From assembly GCF_009183415.1 (NCBI RefSeq), contig NZ_WEHU01000001.1, forward strand, positions 62,001 to 126,000: a stretch of DNA of 64,000 bases, given 5' to 3'. Each line of letters starts with the position of its first letter. Positions within the stretch are counted from its first letter, which is position 1. This DNA is from Bacillus sp. B1-b2 (lineage in GTDB: Bacteria; Bacillota; Bacilli; Bacillales; Cytobacillaceae). The notes below the pieces were generated by a model. The model did no database searches. It worked only from the letters and a program-made list of their open reading frames with translations, and was not told the DNA's origin. This document shows positions 18,839 to 28,577 of the stretch, in pieces. The position numbers and the translations under genes were made by a program.

Positions 18839-20011
18839 ATGAGATACTTAACATCTGGGGAATCACATGGTCCCAAACTTATTACTATAATTGAAGGACT
18901 TCCTGCTGGAATGCCTTTATTAGCTGAAGATATAAATGAAGATTTAGCTAGAAGACAAAAAGGTCATGGTCGGGGAAGACGCATGCAAATTGAGACAGAT
19001 ACAGTCGAAATAGGCGGAGGCATCAGGCATGGTTATACATTAGGTTCACCTGTTTCCTTAATTGTTGACAATAATGATTGGAAGCATTGGACAAAAATTA
19101 TGGGACAAGAACCTCTACTTGAGGAAGAAGCAGCAGATATTAAACGGAAAATTTCTCGTCCTAGACCAGGTCATGCAGATCTTAATGGAGCAATCAAATA
19201 TGGTCATCGAGATATGCGTAATGTTCTTGAGCGATCTTCTGCAAGAGAAACAACGGTTAGAGTGGCAGCAGGAGCTGTTGGGAGAAAACTATTATCTCAA
19301 CTCGGAATAAAAGTTGCTTCTCATGTAGTAGAAATTGGTGGGATTAAATCCAATGTAAATACATACGGCTCTATAGAGGAGTTAAAAGAAGTAACGGAAA
19401 ACTCGCCGGTTCGTTGTTTAGATCCTATTGCTGAAAAAGTGATGATGAAAGCAATTGATGATGCTAAAACGAATGGTGATTCCATTGGTGGAATTGTCGA
19501 AGTAGTAGTTGAAGGAATGCCAATAGGTGTAGGTAGCTATGTACACTATGACCGAAAATTAGATGCTAAACTTGCGGGCGCTATTATGAGTATTAATGCA
19601 TTTAAAGGGGTAGAATTCGGAATTGGTTTTGAAGCTGCTAGAAAACCAGGTAGTGAGGTTCATGACGAAATTATTTGGGATAAGGAAGAAGGCTATACAA
19701 GAAGAACAAATCGACTAGGTGGATTAGAAGGTGGAATGACTACTGGAATGCCAATCGTAGTTAGAGGCGTTATGAAGCCAATTCCCACTTTATATAAACC
19801 ATTAAAAAGTGTGGATATTGATACAAAGGAAGAATTTTCAGCTAGCATTGAGAGAAGTGATAGTTGTGCAGTACCAGCAGCAGCTGTTGTAGCTGAAAGT
19901 GTCGTTGCATGGGAGTTGGCATCTGCAATTGTTGAACAATTTTATTCAGATCGCTTTGAAGGTTTAGTAAACAATATTGCTAAACATAATGAATATGCGA
20001 GGGAGTTTTAA
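18839..20011 (+). CDS. aroC: Chorismate synthase
   Basis: This FMN-dependent enzyme converts 5-enolpyruvylshikimate 3-phosphate to chorismate (named aroF in B. subtilis). The 390 residues match the Bacillus length. Conserved signatures are GESHGPKL near the start, [22 protein letters not shown] and [13 protein letters not shown]. It is the first gene of a chain in which aroB starts inside its stop codon (TAATG at 20009-20013), showing translational coupling. Confidence 0.97.
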   Translation: MRYLTSGESHGPKLITIIEGLPAGMPLLAEDINEDLARRQKGHGRGRRMQIETDTVEIGGGIRHGYTLGSPVSLIVDNNDWKHWTKIMGQEPLLEEEAADIKRKISRPRPGHADLNGAIKYGHRDMRNVLERSSARETTVRVAAGAVGRKLLSQLGIKVASHVVEIGGIKSNVNTYGSIEELKEVTENSPVRCLDPIAEKVMMKAIDDAKTNGDSIGGIVEVVVEGMPIGVGSYVHYDRKLDAKLAGAIMSINAFKGVEFGIGFEAARKPGSEVHDEIIWDKEEGYTRRTNRLGGLEGGMTTGMPIVVRGVMKPIPTLYKPLKSVDIDTKEEFSASIERSDSCAVPAAAVVAESVVAWELASAIVEQFYSDRFEGLVNNIAKHNEYAREF

Positions 20012-21093
20012 TGAGAAAAGTATTAGTGGAGACAACCTCTAAAAGCTATCCAGTATATATTGGTACAAATGTCCTTGATAAGCTAAATCCATATATCCTT
20101 GAAAACTTTAAGAGTTGCTCGAAAATACTTATTATCACAGACCAAACAGTTGCTAAATTACATTTAGGAACTGTTTTGGATAGTATCAAAGGATTTCCAG
20201 TAGAAGTCTACACGGTTCCTTCAGGGGAAAAAGCGAAAACCTTTGAAGTATACTATAATTGCTTATCTTATGCGTTAGAAAAACAACTAGATAGAAAATC
20301 TCTCCTTTTAGCATTGGGTGGTGGTGCTGTCGGAGATTTAGCTGGCTTTGTTGCAGCATCCTTTATGAGAGGTATTCCGTTTATACAGCTTCCAACCACT
20401 ATATTAGCTCACGATAGTGCAGTTGGTGGAAAGGTGGCAATAAATCATCCGCTTGGAAAAAATATGATTGGTGTTTTTAATCAACCAGAAGCAGTATTTT
20501 ACCAAACCGCTCTACTTACTTCCTTACCATTTCAAGAGCTTAAATCAGGCTTTGGTGAAGTAATTAAACATGCTCTTATTAGTGATTTAGGTTTTTATCA
20601 ACAATTAAGTAATACCATTTCAGACCTGAATCAAGTAAAAGAGGAGTATTGGTCAGAGTTACTTGAAAAAGGAATAATGGTGAAAAGGAAAATCGTACAG
20701 CAAGATGAAAAAGAATACAGTGTACGTGCATTTTTAAACTTTGGTCATACCTTAGGACATGCGATAGAAGCAGAAATGGGATACGGAAAAGTTACACATG
20801 GCGAAGCAGTAGTGATAGGCATGGTATTTGCTTTATCGATGAGTGTACATAAATATAACTTGAATTTTTCTATCGATAATTTCTCAGAATGGTTGGTATC
20901 ATTAGGTTACTCAACTAGAGTTCCTGAGCATTTAAAGGTAGAAAACTTAATTGCTAGAATGAGACAAGACAAGAAATCAATAAATGGTAATATAAATTTC
21001 GTTTTGTTAGAAGAAATAGGAAAACCAGTATTAGTAAAAGTGGGAGAAAGTGAACTGAAGCGGGAATTAGTAAGGTTTAAGGAGAGAAGTTAA
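20011..21093 (+). CDS. aroB: 3-dehydroquinate synthase
   Basis: AroB cyclises DAHP to 3-dehydroquinate with NAD and a divalent metal. The 360-residue product has LALGGGAVGDLAGFVAA, the PTTILAHDSAVGGK segment and metal-site histidines in FGEVIKHA, NFGHTLGHAIE and THGEAV. It overlaps aroC by one base and aroH by one base. Confidence 0.96.
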   Translation: MRKVLVETTSKSYPVYIGTNVLDKLNPYILENFKSCSKILIITDQTVAKLHLGTVLDSIKGFPVEVYTVPSGEKAKTFEVYYNCLSYALEKQLDRKSLLLALGGGAVGDLAGFVAASFMRGIPFIQLPTTILAHDSAVGGKVAINHPLGKNMIGVFNQPEAVFYQTALLTSLPFQELKSGFGEVIKHALISDLGFYQQLSNTISDLNQVKEEYWSELLEKGIMVKRKIVQQDEKEYSVRAFLNFGHTLGHAIEAEMGYGKVTHGEAVVIGMVFALSMSVHKYNLNFSIDNFSEWLVSLGYSTRVPEHLKVENLIARMRQDKKSINGNINFVLLEEIGKPVLVKVGESELKRELVRFKERS

Positions 21094-21455
21094 TGATTAG
21101 AGGGGTTAGGGGAGCAATTACTGTTAGTAATAACGAGGAAGCAGAAATATTAACAGCTACCAAAAGACTAGTAGAAGAGATGATCAAATCTAACCATATA
21201 TTAGCAGAAGATGTTGCCTCTGTATTTCTTTCAGTAACAGATGATATAGATGCAACTTTTCCTGCAAAAGTAATTCGAATGCAGGAAAACTGGACATATG
21301 TTCCAGTAATGTGCATGAAAGAAATTGCAGTTCCGAACGGGTTAGATAAATGTATTCGAATTATGATGCATTGGAATACCGACGTGTCACAGCAAGAAAT
21401 ACAGCATATCTATTTAGAAAAGGCAGAACAATTAAGACCTGATTTACAAAAATAA
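21093..21455 (+). CDS. aroH: Monofunctional chorismate mutase, AroH type
   Basis: AroH rearranges chorismate to prephenate. The 120-residue length and start MIRGVRGAITV are typical of the trimeric pseudo-alpha/beta-barrel class. Active-site residues are visible in VSVFLSVTDDIDATFPA-like sequence (here SVFLSVTDDIDATFPA), R89-type region and the C-terminal HIYLEKAEQLRPDL. In B. subtilis trpEDCFBA follows this gene. Here hisC follows after a short spacer. Confidence 0.95.
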   Translation: MIRGVRGAITVSNNEEAEILTATKRLVEEMIKSNHILAEDVASVFLSVTDDIDATFPAKVIRMQENWTYVPVMCMKEIAVPNGLDKCIRIMMHWNTDVSQQEIQHIYLEKAEQLRPDLQK

Positions 21456-21508
21456 TTGCTTTTAAATAATACGTAATAGAAATTTAATCATATTAGAGGT
21501 GAAGGATT

Positions 21509-22612
21509 ATGAAATGGAAAAAACAATTACTAAACTTAACTCCATATCAGCCTGGAAGAACAATCGATGAAGTAAAAGAAGCTTTTAATTTAGATAAAAT
21601 TGTAAAATTAGCATCTAATGAAAATCCTTTCGGCAGCTCTCCTAAAGTGATGGAAACGATTCAAAAGATGGATAGTTCTTTTGCTTTATATCCAGACGGG
21701 TATGTTACGAATCTACGCGCAGAATTGGCGAAATTTTTAAAAATCGAAAAAGAAGAGTTAGTATTTGGTAACGGCTCTGATGAAATTATTTTGATGATTT
21801 CTAGAGCATTATTAAGTCCAGGCTTAAATACGGTAATGGCAAGTCATACCTTTGGTCAATATAAGCATAATGCTATTGTTGATGGTGCAGAGGTAAGAGA
21901 AGTACCTCTTACGGATCAAGCAGAGCATGATTTACCTGCTATGTTAAAGGCGATAGACAAAAATACGAGTGTGGTTTGGTTATGTAGTCCTAATAATCCT
22001 ACAGGTACTTATATACCAGGCGATGATTTAGTAGATTTCTTAAATCAAGTTCCAGAAGATGTGCTAGTGGTGTTAGATGAAGCATACTATGAATATGTTG
22101 TAGCAGAGAATTACTATGATTCTATTGCATTAACAAAACAATATAATAATTTAATTGTATTACGTACTTTTTCGAAAATTTATGGTCTTGCGAGCTTCCG
22201 AGTTGGATATGGAGTAGCAAATAAAGAGTTGCTTCAAACTTTAGAACCTATAAGAGAGCCATTTAATGTGAATACATTAGGACAAATTGTGACACAGGTT
22301 GCCCTAGAAGATCAGGAATTTGTGGAAGCATGTAAGCAGAAAAACAGAGAAGGTTTGGAAAGTTTATACCAATTCTTTACAGAGAACAAACTTTCTTACT
22401 ATCCATCACAAACCAATTTTATCCTTGTAGATTTCCAAGTAGATGGTAATGAAGTTTTTCAATATTTAATGAGTAAAGGGTACATCGTTCGTTCAGGAGT
22501 ACCACTTGGTTTCCCTACTTCGGTTCGTATTACTGTAGGATCAAAAGAAGAGAACGATGGGCTAATGCAGGCTATGACAGACTTCTTAGTAAAAAAGAAA
22601 GTAACAAATTGA
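21509..22612 (+). CDS. hisC: Histidinol-phosphate aminotransferase (aromatic aminotransferase)
   Basis: HisC is a PLP-dependent class I/II aminotransferase. In Bacillus it serves histidine synthesis and also phenylalanine and tyrosine transamination, which explains its place in the aro cluster. The 367-residue product has ASNENPFGSSP, SPNNPTGT, and the PLP lysine K223 in FSKIYGLASFRVGY. The ATG at 21509 follows GAGGTGAAGG. The trp genes that precede it in B. subtilis are absent. Confidence 0.95.
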   Translation: MKWKKQLLNLTPYQPGRTIDEVKEAFNLDKIVKLASNENPFGSSPKVMETIQKMDSSFALYPDGYVTNLRAELAKFLKIEKEELVFGNGSDEIILMISRALLSPGLNTVMASHTFGQYKHNAIVDGAEVREVPLTDQAEHDLPAMLKAIDKNTSVVWLCSPNNPTGTYIPGDDLVDFLNQVPEDVLVVLDEAYYEYVVAENYYDSIALTKQYNNLIVLRTFSKIYGLASFRVGYGVANKELLQTLEPIREPFNVNTLGQIVTQVALEDQEFVEACKQKNREGLESLYQFFTENKLSYYPSQTNFILVDFQVDGNEVFQYLMSKGYIVRSGVPLGFPTSVRITVGSKEENDGLMQAMTDFLVKKKVTN

Positions 22613-22640
22613 AAATAATGTTTGAGAAGGCGGTGCTAGG

Positions 22641-23744
22641 ATGAACGGTCGCGTCTTCATAATAGGACTTGGTTTAATCGGTGGATCATTAGCTTTATGT
22701 ATAAAAAAAGAACATCCCAATAGCTCTATAATTGGATTTGATATTTCACAAGAAAACCTTAAACTAGGAACTATGCTGGGAGTTATTGACGAAATAGCTA
22801 CTTCTATTGAGGCAGGTGTAGAGAATGCAGATTTAATCATTCTCTCTACACCTGTGAAAGAAACAGAGCTTATTATAGAAAGCTTAACAAGGCTAGACTT
22901 AAAGGAAAATGTAATTATCACAGATGTAGGTAGTACAAAGACTGTGATAACAAATAAGTCTGAGGCATTATTAGCAAAAGGAATAACATTTATTGGTGGA
23001 CATCCTATGGCTGGTTCACATAAAAGCGGTGTGTCTGCTTCGAAGTCTATACTATTCGAAAATGCTTTTTATTTACTCACACCTCATGTAAGTATAGATA
23101 GCAAGAAAGTAAATCAACTACAGGATTGGCTAATAGGAACAAATGCTAAATTTATTGTTATTAGCCCAGAAGAACATGACTTACTTACAGGTGTAATTAG
23201 TCATCTCCCGCATATTGTAGCGGCATCACTTGTTCATCAAGCAGATCATACTAGTGAGTCACATGAGCTTGTTACTAGACTTGCTGCTGGTGGGTTCCGA
23301 GATATTACCCGTATTGCTTCAAGTAGTCCTGCAATGTGGCGAGACATTTTAATACATAATAAAGAAGTATTGAAAGAACAACTCGTTATATGGAAAAAAG
23401 AAATGGATAGTGTTTATTCTTTGATAGAAACAGAGGATGAAGAAGGTATTTTTAACTATTTTCATCGTGCAAAAGAAGTAAGAGATGGTTTACCGTTGGG
23501 GCAAAAAGGGGCGATTCCTGCGTTTTACGATCTCTATGTGGATGTTCCAGACTATCCAGGTGTTATCTCTGAAATAACAGGCTATCTAGCACAGGAAAAT
23601 ATTAGTATAACCAATATTCGTATTCTAGAAACAAGAGAAGAAATATTTGGAATTCTTGTGATTAGCTTTCAAACTGAGGAAGATAGAAAAAGAGCGCAAA
23701 ACTGTATAGCTAGCTATTCTAATTATGATAGTACTATTGGTTAG
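22641..23744 (+). CDS. tyrA: Prephenate dehydrogenase with C-terminal ACT domain
   Basis: TyrA oxidatively decarboxylates prephenate to 4-hydroxyphenylpyruvate for tyrosine. The 367 residues begin with an NAD fold GLGLIGG (9-15), followed by GGHPMAGSHKSGV and SHLPHIVAASL. The last 70 or so residues (YDLYVDVPDYPGVISEITG) form an ACT regulatory domain, expected to sense an aromatic amino acid. Confidence 0.96.
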   Translation: MNGRVFIIGLGLIGGSLALCIKKEHPNSSIIGFDISQENLKLGTMLGVIDEIATSIEAGVENADLIILSTPVKETELIIESLTRLDLKENVIITDVGSTKTVITNKSEALLAKGITFIGGHPMAGSHKSGVSASKSILFENAFYLLTPHVSIDSKKVNQLQDWLIGTNAKFIVISPEEHDLLTGVISHLPHIVAASLVHQADHTSESHELVTRLAAGGFRDITRIASSSPAMWRDILIHNKEVLKEQLVIWKKEMDSVYSLIETEDEEGIFNYFHRAKEVRDGLPLGQKGAIPAFYDLYVDVPDYPGVISEITGYLAQENISITNIRILETREEIFGILVISFQTEEDRKRAQNCIASYSNYDSTIG

Positions 23745-23765
23745 AAAGAGATGGAGGGTAATCAA

Positions 23766-25058
23766 TTGGAAAGGAAATCCTTAAAGAAAAACAAGAATGG
23801 TTTAAATGGTGAAATATCTGTACCAGGAGATAAATCTATCTCTCATCGTTCCATTATGTTTGGTTCCATTGCAGAAGGTACAACTACAGTATCTAACTTT
23901 TTATTAGGCGATGATTGCTTAAGTACTATTTCGTGTTTTCGTAAATTAGGTGTTGAAATGGAGCAAAATGAGGAACAAGTAATTATACATGGTAAGGGCT
24001 TAAAGAATTTACAGGAACCAAAGGAAATATTAGATGTTGGAAACTCAGGCACAACTATCCGTTTATTAACTGGCATTCTTTCTGGTTTGAATTTTCATAG
24101 TACACTTATTGGAGATTCGTCTATTGGTAAAAGACCAATGACTAGAGTAGTAAAACCATTGAAAGAAATGGGCGCTCAAATAGATGGAAGAGATAACGGA
24201 AATTTTACTCCTCTGTCTGTACGTGGTGGAAAATTGAGAAGCATTACTTATCAATTACCTGTAGCAAGTGCTCAAGTAAAATCAGCTATTCTATTCGCTG
24301 GACTTCAGGCAAATGGTACAACAACTGTAAAGGAAAAAGCACCAACCAGAGATCATACCGAAAGAATGATTAAGAGATTTGGTGGAGACATTCATGTATC
24401 TGATGCAGGTATTGAAATAACTGGCGGACAACACTTACAAGGTGCTGAAATTCATGTGCCAGGAGATATTTCTTCTGCAGCATTCTTTTTGGTAGCTGGT
24501 TGTATCATACCAAATAGTAGAATTGTATTGAATAACGTAGGATTAAATCCAACTCGTACAGGAATTATAGATGTCCTTCAGCAAATGGGAGCTAATATAG
24601 AGGTGATACCTGATTCTGAAGATAGCTTTGAACCTACTGGAACAATCATTGTTTCAACAAGTTCCCTACATTCAACAACAATCGGTGGAGATATCATACC
24701 AAGGTTAATTGATGAGATACCTATTATCGCTCTATTGGCAACACAAGCATCAGGAACAACTGTGATAAAAGATGCTCATGAGCTTAAAGTAAAAGAGACT
24801 AATAGAATTGATACCGTTGTAAATGAACTGAAAAAGTTAGGAGCAAATATTGAAGCAACAGAAGATGGTATGATTATTCATGGCAGAACAGATCTTACAG
24901 CTAGTACTGTTCAGTCACATGGTGATCACCGTATTGGTATGATGCTCGCAATGGCTGCTCAAATTTCCGAAGGTGAAATGCAATTAGAAGATTCAGCTGC
25001 TATTTCTGTGTCTTATCCTACTTTCTTTAGTGATCTTAAAAAATTGGAAAACGAGTAG
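23766..25058 (+). CDS. aroA: 3-phosphoshikimate 1-carboxyvinyltransferase (EPSP synthase)
   Basis: This enzyme joins phosphoenolpyruvate to shikimate 3-phosphate (called aroE in B. subtilis). A TTG at 23766 is chosen because GGAGGG lies at 23753-23758. The ATG at 23751 overlaps that site. This gives 430 residues. Motifs include [60 protein letters not shown] and [10 protein letters not shown]. The NSGTTIR version with PGDKSISHR suggests a class II-like enzyme, but glyphosate tolerance cannot be read reliably. It ends the aro cluster. Confidence 0.95.
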   Translation: MERKSLKKNKNGLNGEISVPGDKSISHRSIMFGSIAEGTTTVSNFLLGDDCLSTISCFRKLGVEMEQNEEQVIIHGKGLKNLQEPKEILDVGNSGTTIRLLTGILSGLNFHSTLIGDSSIGKRPMTRVVKPLKEMGAQIDGRDNGNFTPLSVRGGKLRSITYQLPVASAQVKSAILFAGLQANGTTTVKEKAPTRDHTERMIKRFGGDIHVSDAGIEITGGQHLQGAEIHVPGDISSAAFFLVAGCIIPNSRIVLNNVGLNPTRTGIIDVLQQMGANIEVIPDSEDSFEPTGTIIVSTSSLHSTTIGGDIIPRLIDEIPIIALLATQASGTTVIKDAHELKVKETNRIDTVVNELKKLGANIEATEDGMIIHGRTDLTASTVQSHGDHRIGMMLAMAAQISEGEMQLEDSAAISVSYPTFFSDLKKLENE

Positions 25059-25098
25059 GATCCTAAATAATTATTATGTTTAAATGTTTTAAATTAGA

Positions 25099-25136
25099 AA
25101 AGCAGTGTGTATTCGGTTAAGTATACACACTGCTTT
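25099..25136. terminator. Terminator downstream of aroA, probably bidirectional
   Basis: A perfect 14-bp stem (25099-25112 with 25123-25136) with a 10-base loop. It lies between aroA and a convergent minus-strand small gene. The T-rich flank is better on the minus strand. Confidence 0.75.
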
Positions 25137-25195
25137 CCTATATCTTAAACTTATTATTAAGTGTTATTAATAATTATAGGTTTTCTTCCTTTCTT

Positions 25196-25480
25196 TTAAA
25201 TCCCCCCATAAAGAAGCGTTATTGTACCAACTAAGAAAAGAAGAATAAATAATATAATTCATACCCCTGCTGCTGCAAATTCATCTCCTACATAGAAACA
25301 ATATGAAATACTTATTAACCATGAGAGAAAACGGGATATTCCGAACATAGTAAGTAGTCCCCAAATAATTATTTTTCTTTTAGACGACTTATTAGTACTG
25401 AGTTTAAATCCAAGTAATATGGAATCAATAACCAATAACCAATAACCAATAACCAAAAGCAATGCTATGCAAATCCCCAT
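25196..25480 (-). pseudogene. Small membrane-protein gene interrupted by an in-frame UGA
   Basis: The frame from ATG at 25480 (AAAGGG about 9 bases upstream) encodes 73 residues to a TGA at 25261-25259. The same frame then continues for 20 more hydrophobic codons (IILFILLFLVGTITLLYGGI) to TAA at 25196. The whole would be a three-segment membrane protein: residues 2-24, about 38-60 and the part after the TGA. A single TGG-to-TGA change would explain the interruption. The start region is built on a 7-bp tandem repeat. No family is recognised. Either it is a recent pseudogene or a 73-residue form is made. Confidence 0.5.
25427..25454. repeat. Four perfect tandem copies of a 7-bp unit
   Basis: AATAACC occurs four times in a row (25427-25433, 25434-25440, 25441-25447, 25448-25454). 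On the minus strand it encodes residues in the first membrane segment of the small gene. As 7 is not a multiple of 3, gain or loss of one copy would shift the frame. Confidence 0.9.
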
Positions 25481-25563
25481 TCCTCGTTACCCTTTTTTTT
25501 GAATATTTTACCACAAATAACCATTAGTGGTACCACATAAGAATACTCTCACATATAAATTGG

Positions 25564-25581
25564 AGGTATATTTTTATACCT
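25564..25581. repeat. Short perfect hairpin upstream of the 25621 gene
   Basis: AGGTATA and TATACCT (25564-25570, 25575-25581) pair around TTTT. It may be part of a leader or operator. No known motif matches. Confidence 0.4.
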
Positions 25582-25620
25582 ATTCTCATAGCTTGTCTTA
25601 AAAAGGTAGTAGGTGATGAG

Positions 25621-26523
25621 ATGTGCAAGTATATTATTGAAAACACGCATATTTTAAAAAGACAGACAGTAAAAAAAACTTCGCTATTAATAGAAGATAA
25701 TCGAATTGAACTTATTAGGAATTCATTTCAGCAATATCGATATATGAGAATGGATGGTTCCCCCTTTATTATGACTCCAACATCTGTTATATTAGACAAT
25801 CAAGTTGTAAAATGCATGAATAGGAAAGAGCAAAAACAATATATTGAAGAAAATATTATTAAAAAAGGTTGTACAACGATCCTTTGTTATGTAGAGTTAA
25901 AATGGGAGAAAGATTGGTTAGTCAATCTAAGAAAAATGAGGAGTCAATTGGTTAATAGTTCTATTGATTACGTAATTGGTGTAAAGGTTGCTTTAAAACG
26001 TTTAACTCCTTCTTTTGCGAGATTATGTAAAAAAGAGAAAATTCCAGTTATCTTTGTAGAGGTAGAAGAAGGCAAGGAACTATACGATATTCCTTGGGGA
26101 TGGATAAAAGATTCCCTTTTTCCTTATAATGCACCACTAGTTCCAGTTTTTACTTCAACTAATGAAGAGAAAAAGAAGCTAGCGCAAAGTTTATGGTCAA
26201 GATTAATGAGAGATATTAAAATACCATCAGTTCAACAGGAACTTGAAAATGGTATACCACTATCATATGAAATTTTAGTGAAAACAGGAATTTACCCTTT
26301 TAAAGGTAGTATTAACCAAGGTGGAGAAGTTTCTTATAATTTATTACCCTTAGACTCTGCAAACAGATTTGTTGATGAAAGTGAATTGTTTCTTTATCAT
26401 TATGATAGCATTCTTGCAACTATTCACAAAGGGACATGCATTCGAGCATTAGACAAAGTGTTTTATCGCCCAGGATATGGGGAGCAATTAGAAGTGAAAG
26501 TACCTTCTTTCCTAAGAATTTAG
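25621..26523 (+). CDS. Unrecognised protein with amidohydrolase-like N-terminus
   Basis: This is a 300-residue soluble protein. The first 60 residues (IIENTHILKRQTVKKTSLLIEDNRIE ending in FIMTPTSVILDN) resemble the beta-sandwich start of amidohydrolases such as NagA or dihydroorotase. The expected metal-binding HxH after the TPG-type turn is missing. No other catalytic motif is evident. The C-terminal LATIHKGTCIRALDKVFYRPGYGEQLEVKVPSF also recalls the end of amidohydrolases, where the composite sandwich domain closes. It precedes ypiA by 23 bases, with likely co-transcription, and is not in this place in B. subtilis. It may be a catalytically dead relative. I give no function. Confidence 0.7.
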   Translation: MCKYIIENTHILKRQTVKKTSLLIEDNRIELIRNSFQQYRYMRMDGSPFIMTPTSVILDNQVVKCMNRKEQKQYIEENIIKKGCTTILCYVELKWEKDWLVNLRKMRSQLVNSSIDYVIGVKVALKRLTPSFARLCKKEKIPVIFVEVEEGKELYDIPWGWIKDSLFPYNAPLVPVFTSTNEEKKKLAQSLWSRLMRDIKIPSVQQELENGIPLSYEILVKTGIYPFKGSINQGGEVSYNLLPLDSANRFVDESELFLYHYDSILATIHKGTCIRALDKVFYRPGYGEQLEVKVPSFLRI

Positions 26524-26546
26524 AAGGAGATTAGAGAGGTTATAAT

Positions 26547-27806
26547 ATGGAAAGAGTTAATGAAATTATACATTTATTAGAAAATGGAGATCAACAAAAA
26601 GCACTAGAATATTATCAAGATATTTTAAATACTGGTAATAATGATGAGCGCTTTATGTTAGGCGAAGAGTTGCTACAACTCGGATTTTTAGAGGAAGCAA
26701 AAAATCTATTTCTTGTGCTTTTAGAGGCATACCCTGAAGAAGGAGAACTATTAGTACTAATTGCTGAAACAGAAATGGAAATTGGCAATGAAGAGATAGC
26801 TATCTCTTATTTAGAAAAAATGAATCCTAATGACCCTAGTTACCCACAAGGTCTATTGTTACTTGCAGATCTGTATCAAATGGATGGATTATATGAGGTA
26901 AGTGAAAGGAAGTTATTAGAAGCCAAAAGTATTCTTCCAGAGGAGCCAATTATTGATTTTGCACTTGGAGAATTATATGCAGAGCAAGGCAGAATTAAAG
27001 ATGCTATTCAAGCCTACCAATTGGTATTACCAAAGGGAACGGTTGTTGGGGGAGTTAATATAAATGGACGAATTGCTGATAACTTAAGTGCTGGCGGAGC
27101 ATTTGAGGATGCACTCACCTTTTATGAAAAAGCAATAGAAGATAAGGTGGAAATAAATACGTTATTTAATTTTGCGTTAACAGCACTACAAGCTGGATTA
27201 TATACTCGTGCCATTAACCGTTTTGAAGAAGTCAAAGCTTTGGATCCATCTTATCATTCTCTTTACCTGTATTTGGCAAGAGCATATGAGCATGAAGAAT
27301 TATTGCAGGAAGCGTATAATACAGTTGTTGAGGGAATAAAGCAAGATGAATTTAATAAAGATTTATTTCTTTATGGTGGTAAATTAGGATTGAAGCTTGG
27401 AGATGAAAAATCCGCTGAAGCGAATTTTAGAGAAGCATTAGCAATAGACCCAGAATTCACTGAAGCTGTTTCTTTATTAAATAAGCTATTTCTAACTCAA
27501 GATAGATTTGAAGACATTATGGAACTTGTCGAAATGATGGAAAAGCAAGATATCGAGGAACCACAAATTGTATGGGATGCAGCAAGAGCATTTCATGGAC
27601 TGGAAAAATATTCAGAGGCATTAAACAAATATCAGTTAGCATATACTTTCTTTAAAGAACTCCCAGATTTTTTATATGACTATGGTTATTTTCTATTGGA
27701 AGAAGGAAAAAGAGAGGATGCTGCCGAAATTTTTAATAAGCTTTTAGAATTAGATCCAAGCAATGAAGAATATATTGAGATTATGCATCGACTTACAGAT
27801 AATTAA
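26547..27806 (+). CDS. ypiA: TPR-repeat protein YpiA
   Basis: The 419-residue acidic cytosolic protein is made of tandem tetratricopeptide repeats through its whole length, for example DALTFYEKAIEDKVEINTLFNFALTALQAG and SAEANFREALAIDPEFTEAV. TPR arrays bind protein partners. The specific partner of YpiA is not known to me. It has the B. subtilis length and lies before ypiB. Confidence 0.88.
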   Translation: MERVNEIIHLLENGDQQKALEYYQDILNTGNNDERFMLGEELLQLGFLEEAKNLFLVLLEAYPEEGELLVLIAETEMEIGNEEIAISYLEKMNPNDPSYPQGLLLLADLYQMDGLYEVSERKLLEAKSILPEEPIIDFALGELYAEQGRIKDAIQAYQLVLPKGTVVGGVNINGRIADNLSAGGAFEDALTFYEKAIEDKVEINTLFNFALTALQAGLYTRAINRFEEVKALDPSYHSLYLYLARAYEHEELLQEAYNTVVEGIKQDEFNKDLFLYGGKLGLKLGDEKSAEANFREALAIDPEFTEAVSLLNKLFLTQDRFEDIMELVEMMEKQDIEEPQIVWDAARAFHGLEKYSEALNKYQLAYTFFKELPDFLYDYGYFLLEEGKREDAAEIFNKLLELDPSNEEYIEIMHRLTDN

Positions 27807-27903
27807 TACACTTTCACCCTATTAATGAGACGTATATGGTGGGGAAATTCAGAAGTTAGTTTAGAATTTTATAACTGTTGTAAACAGAGGAGGGAATAAC
27901 AAA

Positions 27904-28449
27904 ATGAAAACCCCTGTATCTGTCAACGAAAAAAAAGACTTCATTCGTTGGTTCTTAAATAATTATCAACTAAAGAGACGGGAATGTGTTTGGATTCTGA
28001 ATTACTTAATGAGCCATGATCAACTAATGGAAAAAGTTCACTTTGTGGAAAATGCGGAAAAATGTCCAAGAGGTCTTATTATGTCCACTCATTGTGTGGA
28101 TGAAGTGCCATTTCGATTTTATAAAGAGAATGTAATGACTACAGATGCTGAAAAATCTTTTCATGATATTCGATTGAATAGAGACGAAGATATATATATT
28201 CAATTGAACTTCTATGCATCCAACCAATCACATCATTATGCAGCAGTACTTGTAGAAAATCCTTTTATGTCTAAAAAGCTCCAAATTAGTGAAAAGGATA
28301 AAATTATTGCAGAGCAATTTTTAGTAACAAGCATTGAAAAGTTTCAAAAAGATAGATTGCTCCAGTTAATTGATGAAGCATTGGATAACGGAGATAAAGA
28401 AATGTTCCAAACATTAACACAGCAATTGAAATTTTTGCAGAGAAATTAG
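27904..28449 (+). CDS. ypiB: UPF0302 family protein YpiB
   Basis: This is a 181-residue cytosolic protein with N-terminal conserved stretch [23 protein letters not shown] and a C-terminal charged helical segment containing [20 protein letters not shown] typical of the UPF0302/IDEAL-type C-terminus (IDEALD is visible). The ATG follows GGAGGG. In B. subtilis ypiF and qcrABC follow. Here a strong terminator and ypjA follow instead. Confidence 0.88.
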   Translation: MKTPVSVNEKKDFIRWFLNNYQLKRRECVWILNYLMSHDQLMEKVHFVENAEKCPRGLIMSTHCVDEVPFRFYKENVMTTDAEKSFHDIRLNRDEDIYIQLNFYASNQSHHYAAVLVENPFMSKKLQISEKDKIIAEQFLVTSIEKFQKDRLLQLIDEALDNGDKEMFQTLTQQLKFLQRN

Positions 28450-28451
28450 AT

Positions 28452-28492
28452 AAAAAAAGAAATCCTTTGATTTAGAAGGATTTCTTTTTTTT
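28452..28492 (+). terminator. Terminator of ypiB
   Basis: A 16-bp stem rich in A/T outer pairs (28452-28467 with 28476-28491) with an 8-base loop ends in a T run. Confidence 0.92.
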
Positions 28493-28577
28493 ATAAAAAC
28501 AAAAGATGTTGAATTTTTACTCCAAATAATAAACTGTGCTAAAATATACTAGATTAAGAAGGGGGGATGAGAAGAAA

